Shown: positions 27,935 through 37,118, numbered from the stretch's first letter. The stretch is 64,000 nucleotides of DNA from Bacteroidales bacterium (GCA_016931575.1 JAFGEO010000118.1:79457-143456); one strand, 5' to 3'. The notes: generated by a model not told the origin, from the letters alone. Translations and numbers: made by a program.

Positions 27935-28927
27935 TTAATGGTCATCAATTACTTTGAGAGCCGGCATACGAAGAAATTCGGTGGTCTCTTTCTTTCGCCT
28001 GAAGTTTGAGAAGATATTAAGTATTTCATCTTCAGGGATCTCCAGTACCTTGCTGATCTCTCCAATGTCGTAATTGTTTTCAAACCCATACCATAACAGG
28101 TCCATCATTTTAAATGGCATTTGAAAGAAGAATTCTTCCTGAGTTTGTTCCGCGGAGTAGGTGTCACTTGTTGGCGTGCGGTCGATAATTTCCTGAGGTA
28201 TTCCGAGGTGCCTTGCAAATTGGTATACCTGCGTCTTATACAAATGGGAAATTGGCATAATATCAGTTCCACTGTCGCCATATTTGACGAAGAAACCCTG
28301 CTCGACCTCGTGTTTGTTAGGGGTGCCAATCACGGCATAGCGCATGCATTCTGCATGGTAATAAAGCATGGCCATCCGTGTACGTTGCTTAAAGTTTGAG
28401 GAAGCAACGATTTGGAGGTAATCCTTTGCAGGTAACTTTTTGGTGAATTCATTTCCCTGTTGATCAACAATGACCACTGAGAAAATGGGAGGGAGCTTGC
28501 TATTCGGGGCAGATTTGATTCCAATCTTCATAGTGTAGATCTTTGGATCATATTCAGGGAATACCCTTTTAACCGCTTCATCTCTGCGTTCATAGCATCC
28601 AAACCCCTGGAGGGCTCCGGTTATATCTTCAGTAAGGGTCCTTACTCCAAACTTTTGAGCCAACTCGAGTGCAAGCCTTTTACTATCCGGACTGGAATCT
28701 TTTTCCGGGAGCATGATCCCCAAAACACGCTCGGGTCCAAAGGCCCTCACGGCAAGCGCAAAGGACACGGAAGAATCAATTCCGCCACTTATGCCGACTA
28801 CTGCACCCTGCCGGTTAAATACTCTCAGTGTGAGGTCTCTCAAACTGTTAACAATCTGCTCAACGTATTTTTCTATATCCGGGATTTGCAGAATTTCCTT
28901 ATGGAATCCGGTTTTGGTATCAGTCAT
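27935..28927 (-). CDS. NadE-like ATP-dependent amide ligase
   Basis: 330 residues of the adenine-nucleotide alpha-hydrolase fold with the PP-loop SGGIDSS (47-53) and later GTPNKHEVEQGFFVKYGDSG and PISHLYKTQVYQFARHLGIP, typical of NAD synthase. There is no glutaminase domain, so ammonia must come from elsewhere. The adjacent glutamine-hydrolysing AsnB-type enzyme is a possible source. It is about 50-60 residues longer than ordinary ammonia-dependent NadE. Its tight packing in the cassette (12 bases from asnB) argues for a biosynthetic paralogue that amidates or condenses an acid, though a role as the cell's NAD synthase is not excluded. Confidence 0.8.
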   Translation of the reverse strand: MTDTKTGFHKEILQIPDIEKYVEQIVNSLRDLTLRVFNRQGAVVGISGGIDSSVSFALAVRAFGPERVLGIMLPEKDSSPDSKRLALELAQKFGVRTLTEDITGALQGFGCYERRDEAVKRVFPEYDPKIYTMKIGIKSAPNSKLPPIFSVVIVDQQGNEFTKKLPAKDYLQIVASSNFKQRTRMAMLYYHAECMRYAVIGTPNKHEVEQGFFVKYGDSGTDIMPISHLYKTQVYQFARHLGIPQEIIDRTPTSDTYSAEQTQEEFFFQMPFKMMDLLWYGFENNYDIGEISKVLEIPEDEILNIFSNFRRKKETTEFLRMPALKVIDDH

Positions 28928-28939
28928 AGGTAGGTGGTT

Positions 28940-30895
28940 TTATTTAAGTTCAACTATTTTACAATTAGTAAGGACAGGAGCTTTTTTTCTCTGATCAATG
29001 AACTGATGGATCAATAACTGGGTTGATAGTATCCCAGTTATTGCCATGCTGTCTACTTCAGATCCGTTTCCTGAAAGGATTTTCTCCTGAAGGACTTTTA
29101 CCCGTTCTTTATCAAAGATACCAAATGAATCCAACTTCTTATCCGATAGGAGCTCCTCAACATAGTCACTTCGTTTTTTTTGCATAAAAACAGATTGTAT
29201 CGGGGCCCGGTAAGCTTGTTTGGATCGCCTGGTGATTTCTTGCGGGAGGCGGTCCTTTACAATATTTTTTAGAATATACTTCTCATTGAGTCCATGAAGT
29301 TTCAGATCAGGGTGAAGTTTACTCGCAAATTCAATAACCCTGTGGTCAAGGAAGGGGTAACGACCTTCAACAGAGTTGGCCATAGTCATGCGATCACCCT
29401 GGGACGAAAGCAGGTATCCGGACATAAAGATCGTTGCTTCAAGCCATTGCGCTTTTGCCAGATCTGAATAGACATTAAAGTTATCTGGTAACAAAGGAAG
29501 GATCCTTTCTTCAATATCTATAGCTTTATTTTCAGGAGCTGGAAGGAGGTATGAGTTTATCTTGCTGGTATTATTCCATCGCAGCAAATGGGAATAGATT
29601 GGGGAGTCAATTTCGGTCAGCTTATATCCAAAGAAGAACTTCAACATCTTTCCTTTTTGATTTTGCAGTTGCGGAATATAAGGGTAGAGACGCTTCAGAA
29701 GTAGAGGACGGAGGTTTGATTCAGGATTTCTAGCCCAGAATCGCCTGATTGACATTTCTTTGAAAATATTGTATCCTCCCAGCATTTCATCTGCACCTTC
29801 ACCTGTTATTACAACCTTAATATGGTATTCCCTGACATGTCTGGATAAAATGTGCATAGGGGTAGGGGCAGTTCTGAGAATCGGAACCTCAGTATGCCAG
29901 ATAACATCCGGAAAGGTTGAGGATATCTCATCATTGGTACAGGTGAAGGAGGTATGATGGGTATTGAGATACCTGGATACCAGTCTTTGATATTGGCTTT
30001 CATCATACTCCTTTTCTTCGAACCCTATTGAGAAGGTATTTAGATTCTTATAGGCGATTTTTTTTATGTAATACGTAGTTGCGCTGGAATCGAGTCCTCC
30101 GCTAAGGTAAGCTGCTACCGGCACATCCGACCTGAGTCTTAGCTTAACTGCATCTTCAAGTAATGCATCAAGCTCTTCGATGGCCTGGTTCTGGGAAGAA
30201 ATGGAATAATTGAATCCACTGCTGAAATCAAGGCTCCAGTATTTATGGGTATTGAGTTCCTTTGCTGTTAGTTTAAGGTAGTGTCCCGGAGGTAACTCCT
30301 TAATTCCCCGAAAACTGCTATGCGGTGACAGAGGAGCCCAAAATGTAAAGGTCTCCCTCAGGGCATTCATATCCAATTCGCGCTTCACTTCCGGATGGTC
30401 AAGGATGCACTTGATTTCAGAGGCAAAGATGAAAGTACCGTTCTGGTAATAGTAATATAAGGGCCTGATACCCACACGATCACGGGCAAGAAAAAGCTCA
30501 CCGGATTTTCTGTTCCAGATCGCAAAGGCAAACTGTCCATTAAAGAAGCCGAGGCAATCGGGACCATAGAATTCATAATATTTCAGGACTACCTCAGTAT
30601 CAGAATGGGTAGTAAAAACTACGCCTTTTTTCTCCAGATCTTCACGCAATTCAAGGTAGTTAAAAACTTCTCCATTGTAGACTATCCATAAAGACTTATC
30701 AGGGTTACTCATCGGCTGTTGCCCGGTAGACAGGTCAATAATACTTAAGCGTACATTTCCCATACCAACATTTCCGTCAAGCAGAATCCCGCTTTCATCA
30801 GGCCCGCGATGCTGGATCAGACTCAGCATTGAGCTTAGTAGTTCTTGAGTGGCTGCAGTATTGGGGCGATTAACAATTCCAGCTATTCCGCACAT
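28940..30895 (-). CDS. asnB: Glutamine-hydrolysing asparagine synthase-type amidotransferase
   Basis: 651 residues with both halves intact. The N-terminal glutaminase starts M-C-G-I-A-G-I-V, leaving Cys2 as the nucleophile, followed by QHRGPDESG, RLSIIDLSTGQQPM and YNGEVFNYLELR. The synthetase half has YLSGGLDSS (PP-loop, 265-271) and VVITGEGADEMLGGY. It should transfer ammonia from glutamine to an adenylated carboxylate. It may be a plain asparagine synthetase, but it lies two bases after the carrier protein gene and before the NadE-like gene. Homologues in surface-polysaccharide loci are thought to amidate sugar acids or acyl groups. The exact Met-Cys start fixes the N-terminus. Confidence 0.9.
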   Translation of the reverse strand: MCGIAGIVNRPNTAATQELLSSMLSLIQHRGPDESGILLDGNVGMGNVRLSIIDLSTGQQPMSNPDKSLWIVYNGEVFNYLELREDLEKKGVVFTTHSDTEVVLKYYEFYGPDCLGFFNGQFAFAIWNRKSGELFLARDRVGIRPLYYYYQNGTFIFASEIKCILDHPEVKRELDMNALRETFTFWAPLSPHSSFRGIKELPPGHYLKLTAKELNTHKYWSLDFSSGFNYSISSQNQAIEELDALLEDAVKLRLRSDVPVAAYLSGGLDSSATTYYIKKIAYKNLNTFSIGFEEKEYDESQYQRLVSRYLNTHHTSFTCTNDEISSTFPDVIWHTEVPILRTAPTPMHILSRHVREYHIKVVITGEGADEMLGGYNIFKEMSIRRFWARNPESNLRPLLLKRLYPYIPQLQNQKGKMLKFFFGYKLTEIDSPIYSHLLRWNNTSKINSYLLPAPENKAIDIEERILPLLPDNFNVYSDLAKAQWLEATIFMSGYLLSSQGDRMTMANSVEGRYPFLDHRVIEFASKLHPDLKLHGLNEKYILKNIVKDRLPQEITRRSKQAYRAPIQSVFMQKKRSDYVEELLSDKKLDSFGIFDKERVKVLQEKILSGNGSEVDSMAITGILSTQLLIHQFIDQRKKAPVLTNCKIVELK

Positions 30896-30897
30896 TC

Positions 30898-31158
30898 TTA
30901 CTGCCCGTTTGACTTACTCTCGATATACCTGGAAAGAGCATTTACAGACTCGAAATTCTCTTCGGTCAGATCTTCATCCGAAACCTGAATTGAAAATTTT
31001 TCTTCCAGAAAATCAACCAATAACACAAAGCCCATGGAATCAAAAAAGCCTTCCTGGAAGAGCAAGGTATTATCCTGGATCAGATCAGCCTCTTTGAAGG
31101 TATTATCTTTAATATAGGCCCGTAAAACTTCTTTGTTTTCTGCGATAAGGTTGCTCAT
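30898..31158 (-). CDS. Acyl/aminoacyl carrier protein
   Basis: An 86-residue acidic helical protein with the phosphopantetheine site in EGFFDSMGFVLLVDFLEEKF (serine 41, D-S-M-G). The sequence before it (LIQDNTLLFQEGFFDSMG) is closer to the DltC/aminoacyl carrier type than to fatty-acid AcpP. It is the first gene of the leftward cassette and sits two bases upstream of asnB. It should hold the intermediate activated by the AMP-ligase. Its transcription probably starts in the AT-rich stretch 31159-31438. Confidence 0.88.
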   Translation of the reverse strand: MSNLIAENKEVLRAYIKDNTFKEADLIQDNTLLFQEGFFDSMGFVLLVDFLEEKFSIQVSDEDLTEENFESVNALSRYIESKSNGQ

Positions 31159-31438
31159 GTGGTGTACAATTAAAAATTTAAAGATTTGATTTAAGCAAAT
31201 TTGAGAATTCTAGACGCAATCACCACATTTTATTGATGAATAGATTACATATTTCCATAAAGGTAAGAGGTGAAAAACCTAAGTTGAAAGCAAATATTTC
31301 AATATCTTTAACCATAGATTTCTTTTCTGCCTGTTTTAATAAGTTATTAAGTAAGCGATTTATCTTAAATCTGTATAATTCAGTCAGGTTGAAATCAGAA
31401 TGGTATGCTATACTCAATAACTAAATTAGTAAACGATT

Positions 31439-32449
31439 TTGGGAGTATCAATCAGAAGAACACAGGTTAGAGATCTTCAACAAATAGAAAACCTTTACGA
31501 GCACTCGAAGGTATCTGAGGAGTTGCGATGGGTATTTTCGAATCCTGAAAATCCGGATGAACTGAATTCATGGGTCGCTTTTGATGAAGTCGGAAACCTC
31601 GCCGGTGTGGTCGGTTACGCTATCTCCGGTTATACTTACCTTGGAACGACCTGGAAAGGTGTGATTTCCATGTCATGGATGGTTGCGCCTAAATATCGTG
31701 GTTTATTGGGTATCCAGCTTTTAAAGAAAGCCCTGGGCCAGGCCGATTTTTCCTTTACCCTGGCTGGTTCTCTGGAGGCGCGAAGTCTTTATCATGCCTT
31801 TAAATTGAACTATATACGGGATGCGAATACCTATTTCAAACTGTTTCGTCCCTATGCCTATATGAAATCCTGGCAGGGGAGATCACTTCCAAGAAGGATC
31901 TTCTATATGGCACGATTGTATCAGACCTTTCTGGCAGGGATTCCTTCTTTGAAAGAGTCTGCGTTACAGCTGGTACCTTCCGGGATTTTTCCGGAATACA
32001 GTGAGAGTGATTCTTGTTTTCGCAAAGAAATGACAGCAGGATATTATAAGTGGCTTTTGGACTGTCCATTGCATGAAACACAGGGCTTCCATATTCTCAG
32101 AGGGGAAACGGTCAGGGGGGTGGCAGTTTGTTATATCCGAAAGACATCAGGAAATACCTCACGGGCAAGGATTGTCCATGTAAGCACCCTGGATGATTTC
32201 AACGAATACAAATCTGTAATTGGTCAACTGTCCAGGTTTCTTATTGACAGGGGTTGCTCATCGGTTTCGATATTGGCAAATCAAAGCGACTTCAGAAAGT
32301 CCCTGAAAAAATTAGGTTTTGTAAAACTCAGGACCAAAAAGAAACCCTATTTTATTAATGACCGGAATAAAATACTTCCTTCACAAGCCATTTTATCGGA
32401 ATGGAACATACAGTACTCTGAAGGAGATAAAGCATACAGGGATATATAA
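31439..32449 (+). CDS. GNAT-fold acyltransferase
   Basis: 336 residues. The N-terminal half is a GNAT domain: the opening strand SIRRTQVRDLQQIENLYEHS, then VAFDEVGNLAGVVGYAIS, and the acetyl-CoA-binding region ISMSWMVAPKYRGLLGIQLLKKAL, where RGLLGIQ takes the place of the R/Q-x-x-G-x-G/A loop. The C-terminal half may be a second, degenerate GNAT-like unit (RARIVHVSTLDDFNEYKSV), as seen in FemAB-type proteins. The start is TTG; no ATG lies upstream in frame. It is divergent from the carrier-protein cassette and could transfer the carrier-bound acyl group to a sugar amine, which is inference. Confidence 0.75.
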   Translation: MGVSIRRTQVRDLQQIENLYEHSKVSEELRWVFSNPENPDELNSWVAFDEVGNLAGVVGYAISGYTYLGTTWKGVISMSWMVAPKYRGLLGIQLLKKALGQADFSFTLAGSLEARSLYHAFKLNYIRDANTYFKLFRPYAYMKSWQGRSLPRRIFYMARLYQTFLAGIPSLKESALQLVPSGIFPEYSESDSCFRKEMTAGYYKWLLDCPLHETQGFHILRGETVRGVAVCYIRKTSGNTSRARIVHVSTLDDFNEYKSVIGQLSRFLIDRGCSSVSILANQSDFRKSLKKLGFVKLRTKKKPYFINDRNKILPSQAILSEWNIQYSEGDKAYRDI

Positions 32450-32474
32450 TAATAAATGAATAATCCTGAAAAAT

Positions 32475-33305
32475 ATGAAGGTTGACTTTAGACACACCAG
32501 ATGGCTTGCTTATTTTGCTATTTTCCTAGTGCTAGGATGTGGTGGTGATAATTTAAATTATGTTCCTATGAATACAAGCTCGAAAACTCTAAAACAAATC
32601 CCGGATAGTCTGCTGAAATCCTTGTCCGGGAAAAAAATTTTCTTTGGACATCAAAGTGTTGGTTATGAAATCATAGGAGGGGTCAGTCAACTCATGAAGG
32701 ATTATCCCGATTTGCAGCTTAATATCGTTGAAACCCGCGATACTTCGGATTTCAATCAAGCTGTTTTTGCGCATTCAAGGATTGGAAAGAACCGGCATCC
32801 GGAATTAAAAATTCTGGATTTTTGTTCGATAATGAACGGAGGGATGGCGCAGAAAGCGGATATTGTCTTTTTTAAATTTTGTTTTGTGGATGTTGATCGA
32901 AATACGGATATTGAAAGGATTTTTAATGAGTATATCGCTAAAACCAGGGAAATTCAAAATCTTAATCCGGATCTGAAGATTATTCATTTAACTGTTCCGG
33001 TACGCGTGAAACCTGATGGCTTCAAAGGGTTCTTAAACAGGGTTTTACTCAGAGATCATAACATAAATCGAAACAACTTCAACAACATGCTCCGGAAGCA
33101 TTTTCCTCCCCAGGATCTATTTGACCTGGCACTTTACGAATCACGCTCTGTAAACAAGGAACGCATCAGTTACAAGATGTGGGGAACTCAGGTATTCTCT
33201 TTAGACCCTGACATAACATACGATGGCGGGCACCTAAATGATAAAGGTGCCCGGTATATCGCTGAGAAGCTGCTTATTAAATTAATCGATAGCTTGCAGG
33301 AATAA
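32475..33305 (+). CDS. SGNH-hydrolase-like lipoprotein of unknown function
   Basis: 276 residues with a lipobox (FLVLGC, followed by GG). The mature part begins SGKKIFFGHQSVGYEII, where G-H-Q-S-V takes the place of the G-D-S block, and ends with DGGHLNDKGARYIAEKLL, which supplies the D-x-x-H pair of SGNH block V. I do not recognise a named family. The position 25 bases after the GNAT gene suggests joint expression. A role in adding or removing acyl groups on the exported polysaccharide is possible, comparable in fold only to AlgX/DltD-type proteins. Confidence 0.65.
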   Translation: MKVDFRHTRWLAYFAIFLVLGCGGDNLNYVPMNTSSKTLKQIPDSLLKSLSGKKIFFGHQSVGYEIIGGVSQLMKDYPDLQLNIVETRDTSDFNQAVFAHSRIGKNRHPELKILDFCSIMNGGMAQKADIVFFKFCFVDVDRNTDIERIFNEYIAKTREIQNLNPDLKIIHLTVPVRVKPDGFKGFLNRVLLRDHNINRNNFNNMLRKHFPPQDLFDLALYESRSVNKERISYKMWGTQVFSLDPDITYDGGHLNDKGARYIAEKLLIKLIDSLQE

Positions 33306-33341
33306 AATCCTGTTTTTTCCCTGACTGCCGGCCAATTTGAA

Positions 33342-36300
33342 TTAACCGATGATGATCAGTTTCTGAACGACCATATTATCCATGTTGGTTGCCTTAATGA
33401 AGTAGCTTCCTTTCTTTAGGTGTTCAAGATTGAAATTCAGGTTTCGATGCGCCTTTGATTCCACGGAATAGACCAGTTCACCTTTTTGAGAAAAAATGTT
33501 GATCATTGTGGGTGCGCTATTGCCAAAGTCAAGCGAAAGATTAAACCTACCGTCATTAGGATTCGGATAAATCTCAACCTGGTATTTTGAATTGTACCTT
33601 TTAAGATCATTAATTGTTGTGACCAGGCTTTCAGCATTTCCAATATCCGGGTTGGGACCTACAGGAACAACATTTCCTTTCAGATCGCGGCTTAGACCGA
33701 GATCAATTCCGGTATTAATACCGGGAGACTCATCTTTAAGGGAAAAGTCACCATCCACAGGGTCCTGAAATGACGGATCCAGGTCCATGGAATGCAGATC
33801 AGTTTGCTTCTCGTCCTGATATTTTTGCAGGCTGCTGTATGACTTATCAGCAATATGAATAAAATCTCCACTGCCACTTACTGGGTAAAAAATATTGTAA
33901 TCGGAGATCATTTCATCCAGATCCTGGCTGATTGCGACACTACCCGGCATGTGTAGTGAGAAAATATTGTTATAGAGCTCAAGTCCCCCATAAGTAGAAC
34001 TTATGGCCTGGTAGTTATCATAAAAAACATTGTTAAAAGCTTTGATTTTGGAGGTGTAATTGTTGACCTCAATGGAGGTCATATTATTTGAAAACTGATT
34101 GTAGACAAGGTATGTATTCTCAGCCATGGTGAAGACTGCGTTGTCATTATCTCTAAATTCATTATACCTTATCGTATAATTGTTACCGCCTATAATCCTT
34201 ATTCCGTATGTACCTCCTGTAATTTTACATCGTTCAACTATAATGCTGTCCGTCTCACTCCCTGCGAAGTAAATACCTCCTATTACATTGTTTGCAGCAA
34301 TCTCAAAATCACTAATGCTGATATTGCTCTTCTCGTACGCACAGAGGGCATAATCGTCGGCGCTGGAGATTAGTAATGGTTTATTCCCCGTTCCATAAGC
34401 TCCAATGCTTACATTATTGGCTGTGATAAGAATCTTATCTTCATTCATTACTGTTCCCCTGCGCTGCAGGTAGGTATAGCCTTCCTGCCAGACAATCTCA
34501 CTCCAGTTTGTAAACGGGGCACTGATAGAACCATCTGGAGCAAGGAAACTCGTACTTTCCGGGTCAATGTAAACGATCTTCACATCAGTAGTAGTCCTGA
34601 TAGAAATTGATGCAGCAGTTTCGCTTTGATTTCCGGAGTTATCCAGGGCATATACAGCATAAGTATACTCAGTATCAGGATTTAAACCTGAATCGGCGAA
34701 GCCCTCCTGGTTAGTATTTCCCAGAAGTTCTCCGTCTCTGTAAATCCTGTATCCGGCTATACCATCATCATCAGTGGCTTCATCCCAGGTCAATTCTATT
34801 TCAGTTGAACTGGTAGCTACTGCATAAAGATTTCCAGGAGGACTTGGTTTCTCCGTATCAATCGCCGCTAGAGTTGTTACCTGCAAAGTGCTGCTTTTAC
34901 TGCTTTCATTTCCTGCTGCATCCACCGCTGAAACTGTATAGCTGAATGTTGTGGCAGCAGAAAGTCCCTGATCGGTAAGGGATAGCTGCCCGGTAGTACT
35001 GATCAGACCTCCATTACGGTATACCTGATACGATTGAATACCTACATTATCGGTTGATGCATTCCATGCAAGAGAAACCGAAGTGGGAGTAATTCCGGTG
35101 GACCGTAAATTGGCTGGTACTGTAGGCGGAGTGTCATCAACTATAGGAGCGAGGGTAAGACCTAGCGTTTTATCCGCATCTGCCACAACTGATCCGGTTA
35201 TTGATTGGTAGCCGCTTTTAGAGATGGTATAGCTGAAAGAGCTTCCCTCTGGTATCCCTGTAAAAATTGCTTCACCACTGGCGGAGGTAGCTTTTGTCGA
35301 ATAATTCATCAACGCTACAGATGCGTCGCTTATTGCCATTCCGGATTTGCTATCAGAGATATGAAAGCTGATATCCCTGAAATTTCCACCGGCGAAACCG
35401 GCGGCCCATTCTTCCAGATTGGTAAAGCCGTTTCCATTGTTATCGCTATGTGGATTTGAGGGTATGCTCAGAGACCGGGTGACCTGCTCAGAATCCGGAT
35501 ATCCTGCATAGCCATCATGACCGTAATAGGTGCCAGGATAAATCCCGAAAACCCTGGAACCGTCCTGTCCTGTTTCGTTTGCGATGGTAAGAGATGCCCC
35601 TGAACCCGTTTCAGTAGTCTGAAGCACAATATGGTAGCAGATCGGGTTAGGATGGTCGATGGCCTCCACACCTGACGGAAGCTGACTGTTCAGAAGGTTT
35701 AGCACAGCCTGCTGATTTGTGCAATTCACATTCAGGACAAGCTGTTTTCCGTTTACATAAAAAATATCAGGGTCAGCAGCCCAGTTATAACCGTATTGCA
35801 TATTGCCCGCATCGGTTTGGTAGCCATAGTCGCCGGAAAAGTTGTATGCTCTGGCAGGGATAGCATCTGCATTGTTTATTGTCACGATTTCACCCTTCCC
35901 GAGGTTGTTAAGGATAAATTCATCAACGATATCACGATCCCAATAAAATGCCCCGGCATACTTTCTGAGGTAATCTTCAACCTCCGAGGCCGGCAGGATC
36001 GAGTAACCGGACAAATCTACCGGACTGCTTGACTGCTCTGCGGCTCCAATCAGGTTGCGTATGTTTTGCCAGTCTGTATTGGAGGGATTATCAATGCCTT
36101 CCTTGCATATATTATCCTCGGCGTATACCTTGCAAAGAGGGCTGCAGGAAGTGTTAATTTGTGCAGCATACTCCTGCGTTGACCAATATTGTTCACTGAT
36201 CACAATTTCATTTCCAACAATAGCATATTCCAGATCAGGACTTGAATTCACGATCTGCGGACCGACCTGTCCTGAATTTGAATACACATAATTGTTTATG

Positions 36301-37058
36301 AAAACTTCCCTTTTATTATCGGTCCGGGGATTTCTGAGTTTTGTATAGCCAATGATGTTTTTTAAGTAGGTGACATTTCCCTCACAGTGCGAAATGATTC
36401 CCATCCCATGTTCCTCCGGTTCATGCTGCCCGCTTTCATTTGCATGCCAGGATCGGTTTAGCGGTGCAGCTATAATGCAGTTCGATAAGGTAAAATCAGA
36501 AGAGGCATTATAAATTGTGAAAATCTCATCGTTCGAATATGCAAAGCTGCAATGGTCAGCAACTAGACGTGATGTGCTGCTTCCAAAAACCATGCATTTT
36601 ACATTTCCTGTAGGTCCCTTATCATCCTGTCTGAATTTAATATGCTGTATTAAAGCATCGTGCATGCCGTTCCTGAAACGGAGCTCCAGGCCAAAAAGTG
36701 TAATTCCGGGAGAAGGTGCTGTCTGGCCATAAATAGACAGATAGGGATTAGAAATATTTATTATGTTGTCCTCATAAAGTGAATAATCAATGATGCCTCC
36801 AACCTCGAAGATCACAATTCTGGGAAATGCCTGTTCAACACACCATTTAAAGGTACCCCGGTTGGTACCCGTGGAAAAGCTTCCCGGTGATAAGTCGTCT
36901 ACGATTAGAATTGTTGGACTTGCCGAGCCTTGATAAGCTCCCCTCGATTCAGTTCCGAAACCTTCCGCGCCCGGGAAGATTTTTTGTCCATTGATAGTCA
37001 TTCCAATAGAAATAAGGAATGCAACCATCATTAGATGATAGTAAATTCTTTTGCCCAT
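33342..37058 (-). CDS. Large T9SS-secreted protein: pectate-lyase-like beta-helix, FN3 repeats, second beta-helix
   Basis: From the ATG at 37058 the protein has 1238 residues with a signal peptide (YYHLMMVAFLISIGMTINGQ). In-frame ATGs at 37085 and 37145 would add a non-signal extension. The first domain is a PL1-like parallel beta-helix (IFPGAEGFGTESRGAY to GITLFGLELRFRNGMHDALI), then a carboxypeptidase-regulatory-like fold, then two FN3 domains (PPTVPANLRSTGITPTSVSL; PSPPGNLYAVATSSTEIELT). A second beta-helix with right-handed-repeat character follows, and a type IX sorting domain ends the protein (YQVEIYPNPNDGRFNLSLDF, KKGSYFIKATN). It is exported and anchored to the surface. It may cut or bind the polysaccharide of this locus or an environmental pectin. 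Confidence 0.88.
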   Translation of the reverse strand: MGKRIYYHLMMVAFLISIGMTINGQKIFPGAEGFGTESRGAYQGSASPTILIVDDLSPGSFSTGTNRGTFKWCVEQAFPRIVIFEVGGIIDYSLYEDNIINISNPYLSIYGQTAPSPGITLFGLELRFRNGMHDALIQHIKFRQDDKGPTGNVKCMVFGSSTSRLVADHCSFAYSNDEIFTIYNASSDFTLSNCIIAAPLNRSWHANESGQHEPEEHGMGIISHCEGNVTYLKNIIGYTKLRNPRTDNKREVFINNYVYSNSGQVGPQIVNSSPDLEYAIVGNEIVISEQYWSTQEYAAQINTSCSPLCKVYAEDNICKEGIDNPSNTDWQNIRNLIGAAEQSSSPVDLSGYSILPASEVEDYLRKYAGAFYWDRDIVDEFILNNLGKGEIVTINNADAIPARAYNFSGDYGYQTDAGNMQYGYNWAADPDIFYVNGKQLVLNVNCTNQQAVLNLLNSQLPSGVEAIDHPNPICYHIVLQTTETGSGASLTIANETGQDGSRVFGIYPGTYYGHDGYAGYPDSEQVTRSLSIPSNPHSDNNGNGFTNLEEWAAGFAGGNFRDISFHISDSKSGMAISDASVALMNYSTKATSASGEAIFTGIPEGSSFSYTISKSGYQSITGSVVADADKTLGLTLAPIVDDTPPTVPANLRSTGITPTSVSLAWNASTDNVGIQSYQVYRNGGLISTTGQLSLTDQGLSAATTFSYTVSAVDAAGNESSKSSTLQVTTLAAIDTEKPSPPGNLYAVATSSTEIELTWDEATDDDGIAGYRIYRDGELLGNTNQEGFADSGLNPDTEYTYAVYALDNSGNQSETAASISIRTTTDVKIVYIDPESTSFLAPDGSISAPFTNWSEIVWQEGYTYLQRRGTVMNEDKILITANNVSIGAYGTGNKPLLISSADDYALCAYEKSNISISDFEIAANNVIGGIYFAGSETDSIIVERCKITGGTYGIRIIGGNNYTIRYNEFRDNDNAVFTMAENTYLVYNQFSNNMTSIEVNNYTSKIKAFNNVFYDNYQAISSTYGGLELYNNIFSLHMPGSVAISQDLDEMISDYNIFYPVSGSGDFIHIADKSYSSLQKYQDEKQTDLHSMDLDPSFQDPVDGDFSLKDESPGINTGIDLGLSRDLKGNVVPVGPNPDIGNAESLVTTINDLKRYNSKYQVEIYPNPNDGRFNLSLDFGNSAPTMINIFSQKGELVYSVESKAHRNLNFNLEHLKKGSYFIKATNMDNMVVQKLIIIG

Positions 37059-37076
37059 GTTAGTTAGTTGTGTTAC

Positions 37077-37118
37077 AGTTTTCATACGAATTTTCAGGCT
37101 GAATGTTGTATGAAAACT
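37077..37118. repeat. 11-bp inverted repeat upstream of the T9SS beta-helix gene
   Basis: AGTTTTCATAC (37077-37087) and GTATGAAAACT (37108-37118) are perfect reverse complements separated by 20 bases. The pair ends 19 bases before the chosen start at 37058. It could be an operator for a spaced dimer or a hairpin in the 5' leader; no T tract follows, so it is not a simple terminator. Confidence 0.5.

Noticed and set aside
27935-30895. Reading the AsnB and NadE-like genes as simple asparagine and NAD biosynthesis
   Set aside because: Kept as an alternative, but tight packing with a carrier protein, ANL ligase and methyltransferase inside a polysaccharide locus makes a dedicated pathway more likely.
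31220-31424. Overlapping open frames of about 63-65 codons on both strands between the carrier-protein and GNAT genes
   Set aside because: They are mirror frames of the same AT-rich DNA, with no recognisable motif; the stretch is better explained as a divergent promoter region.
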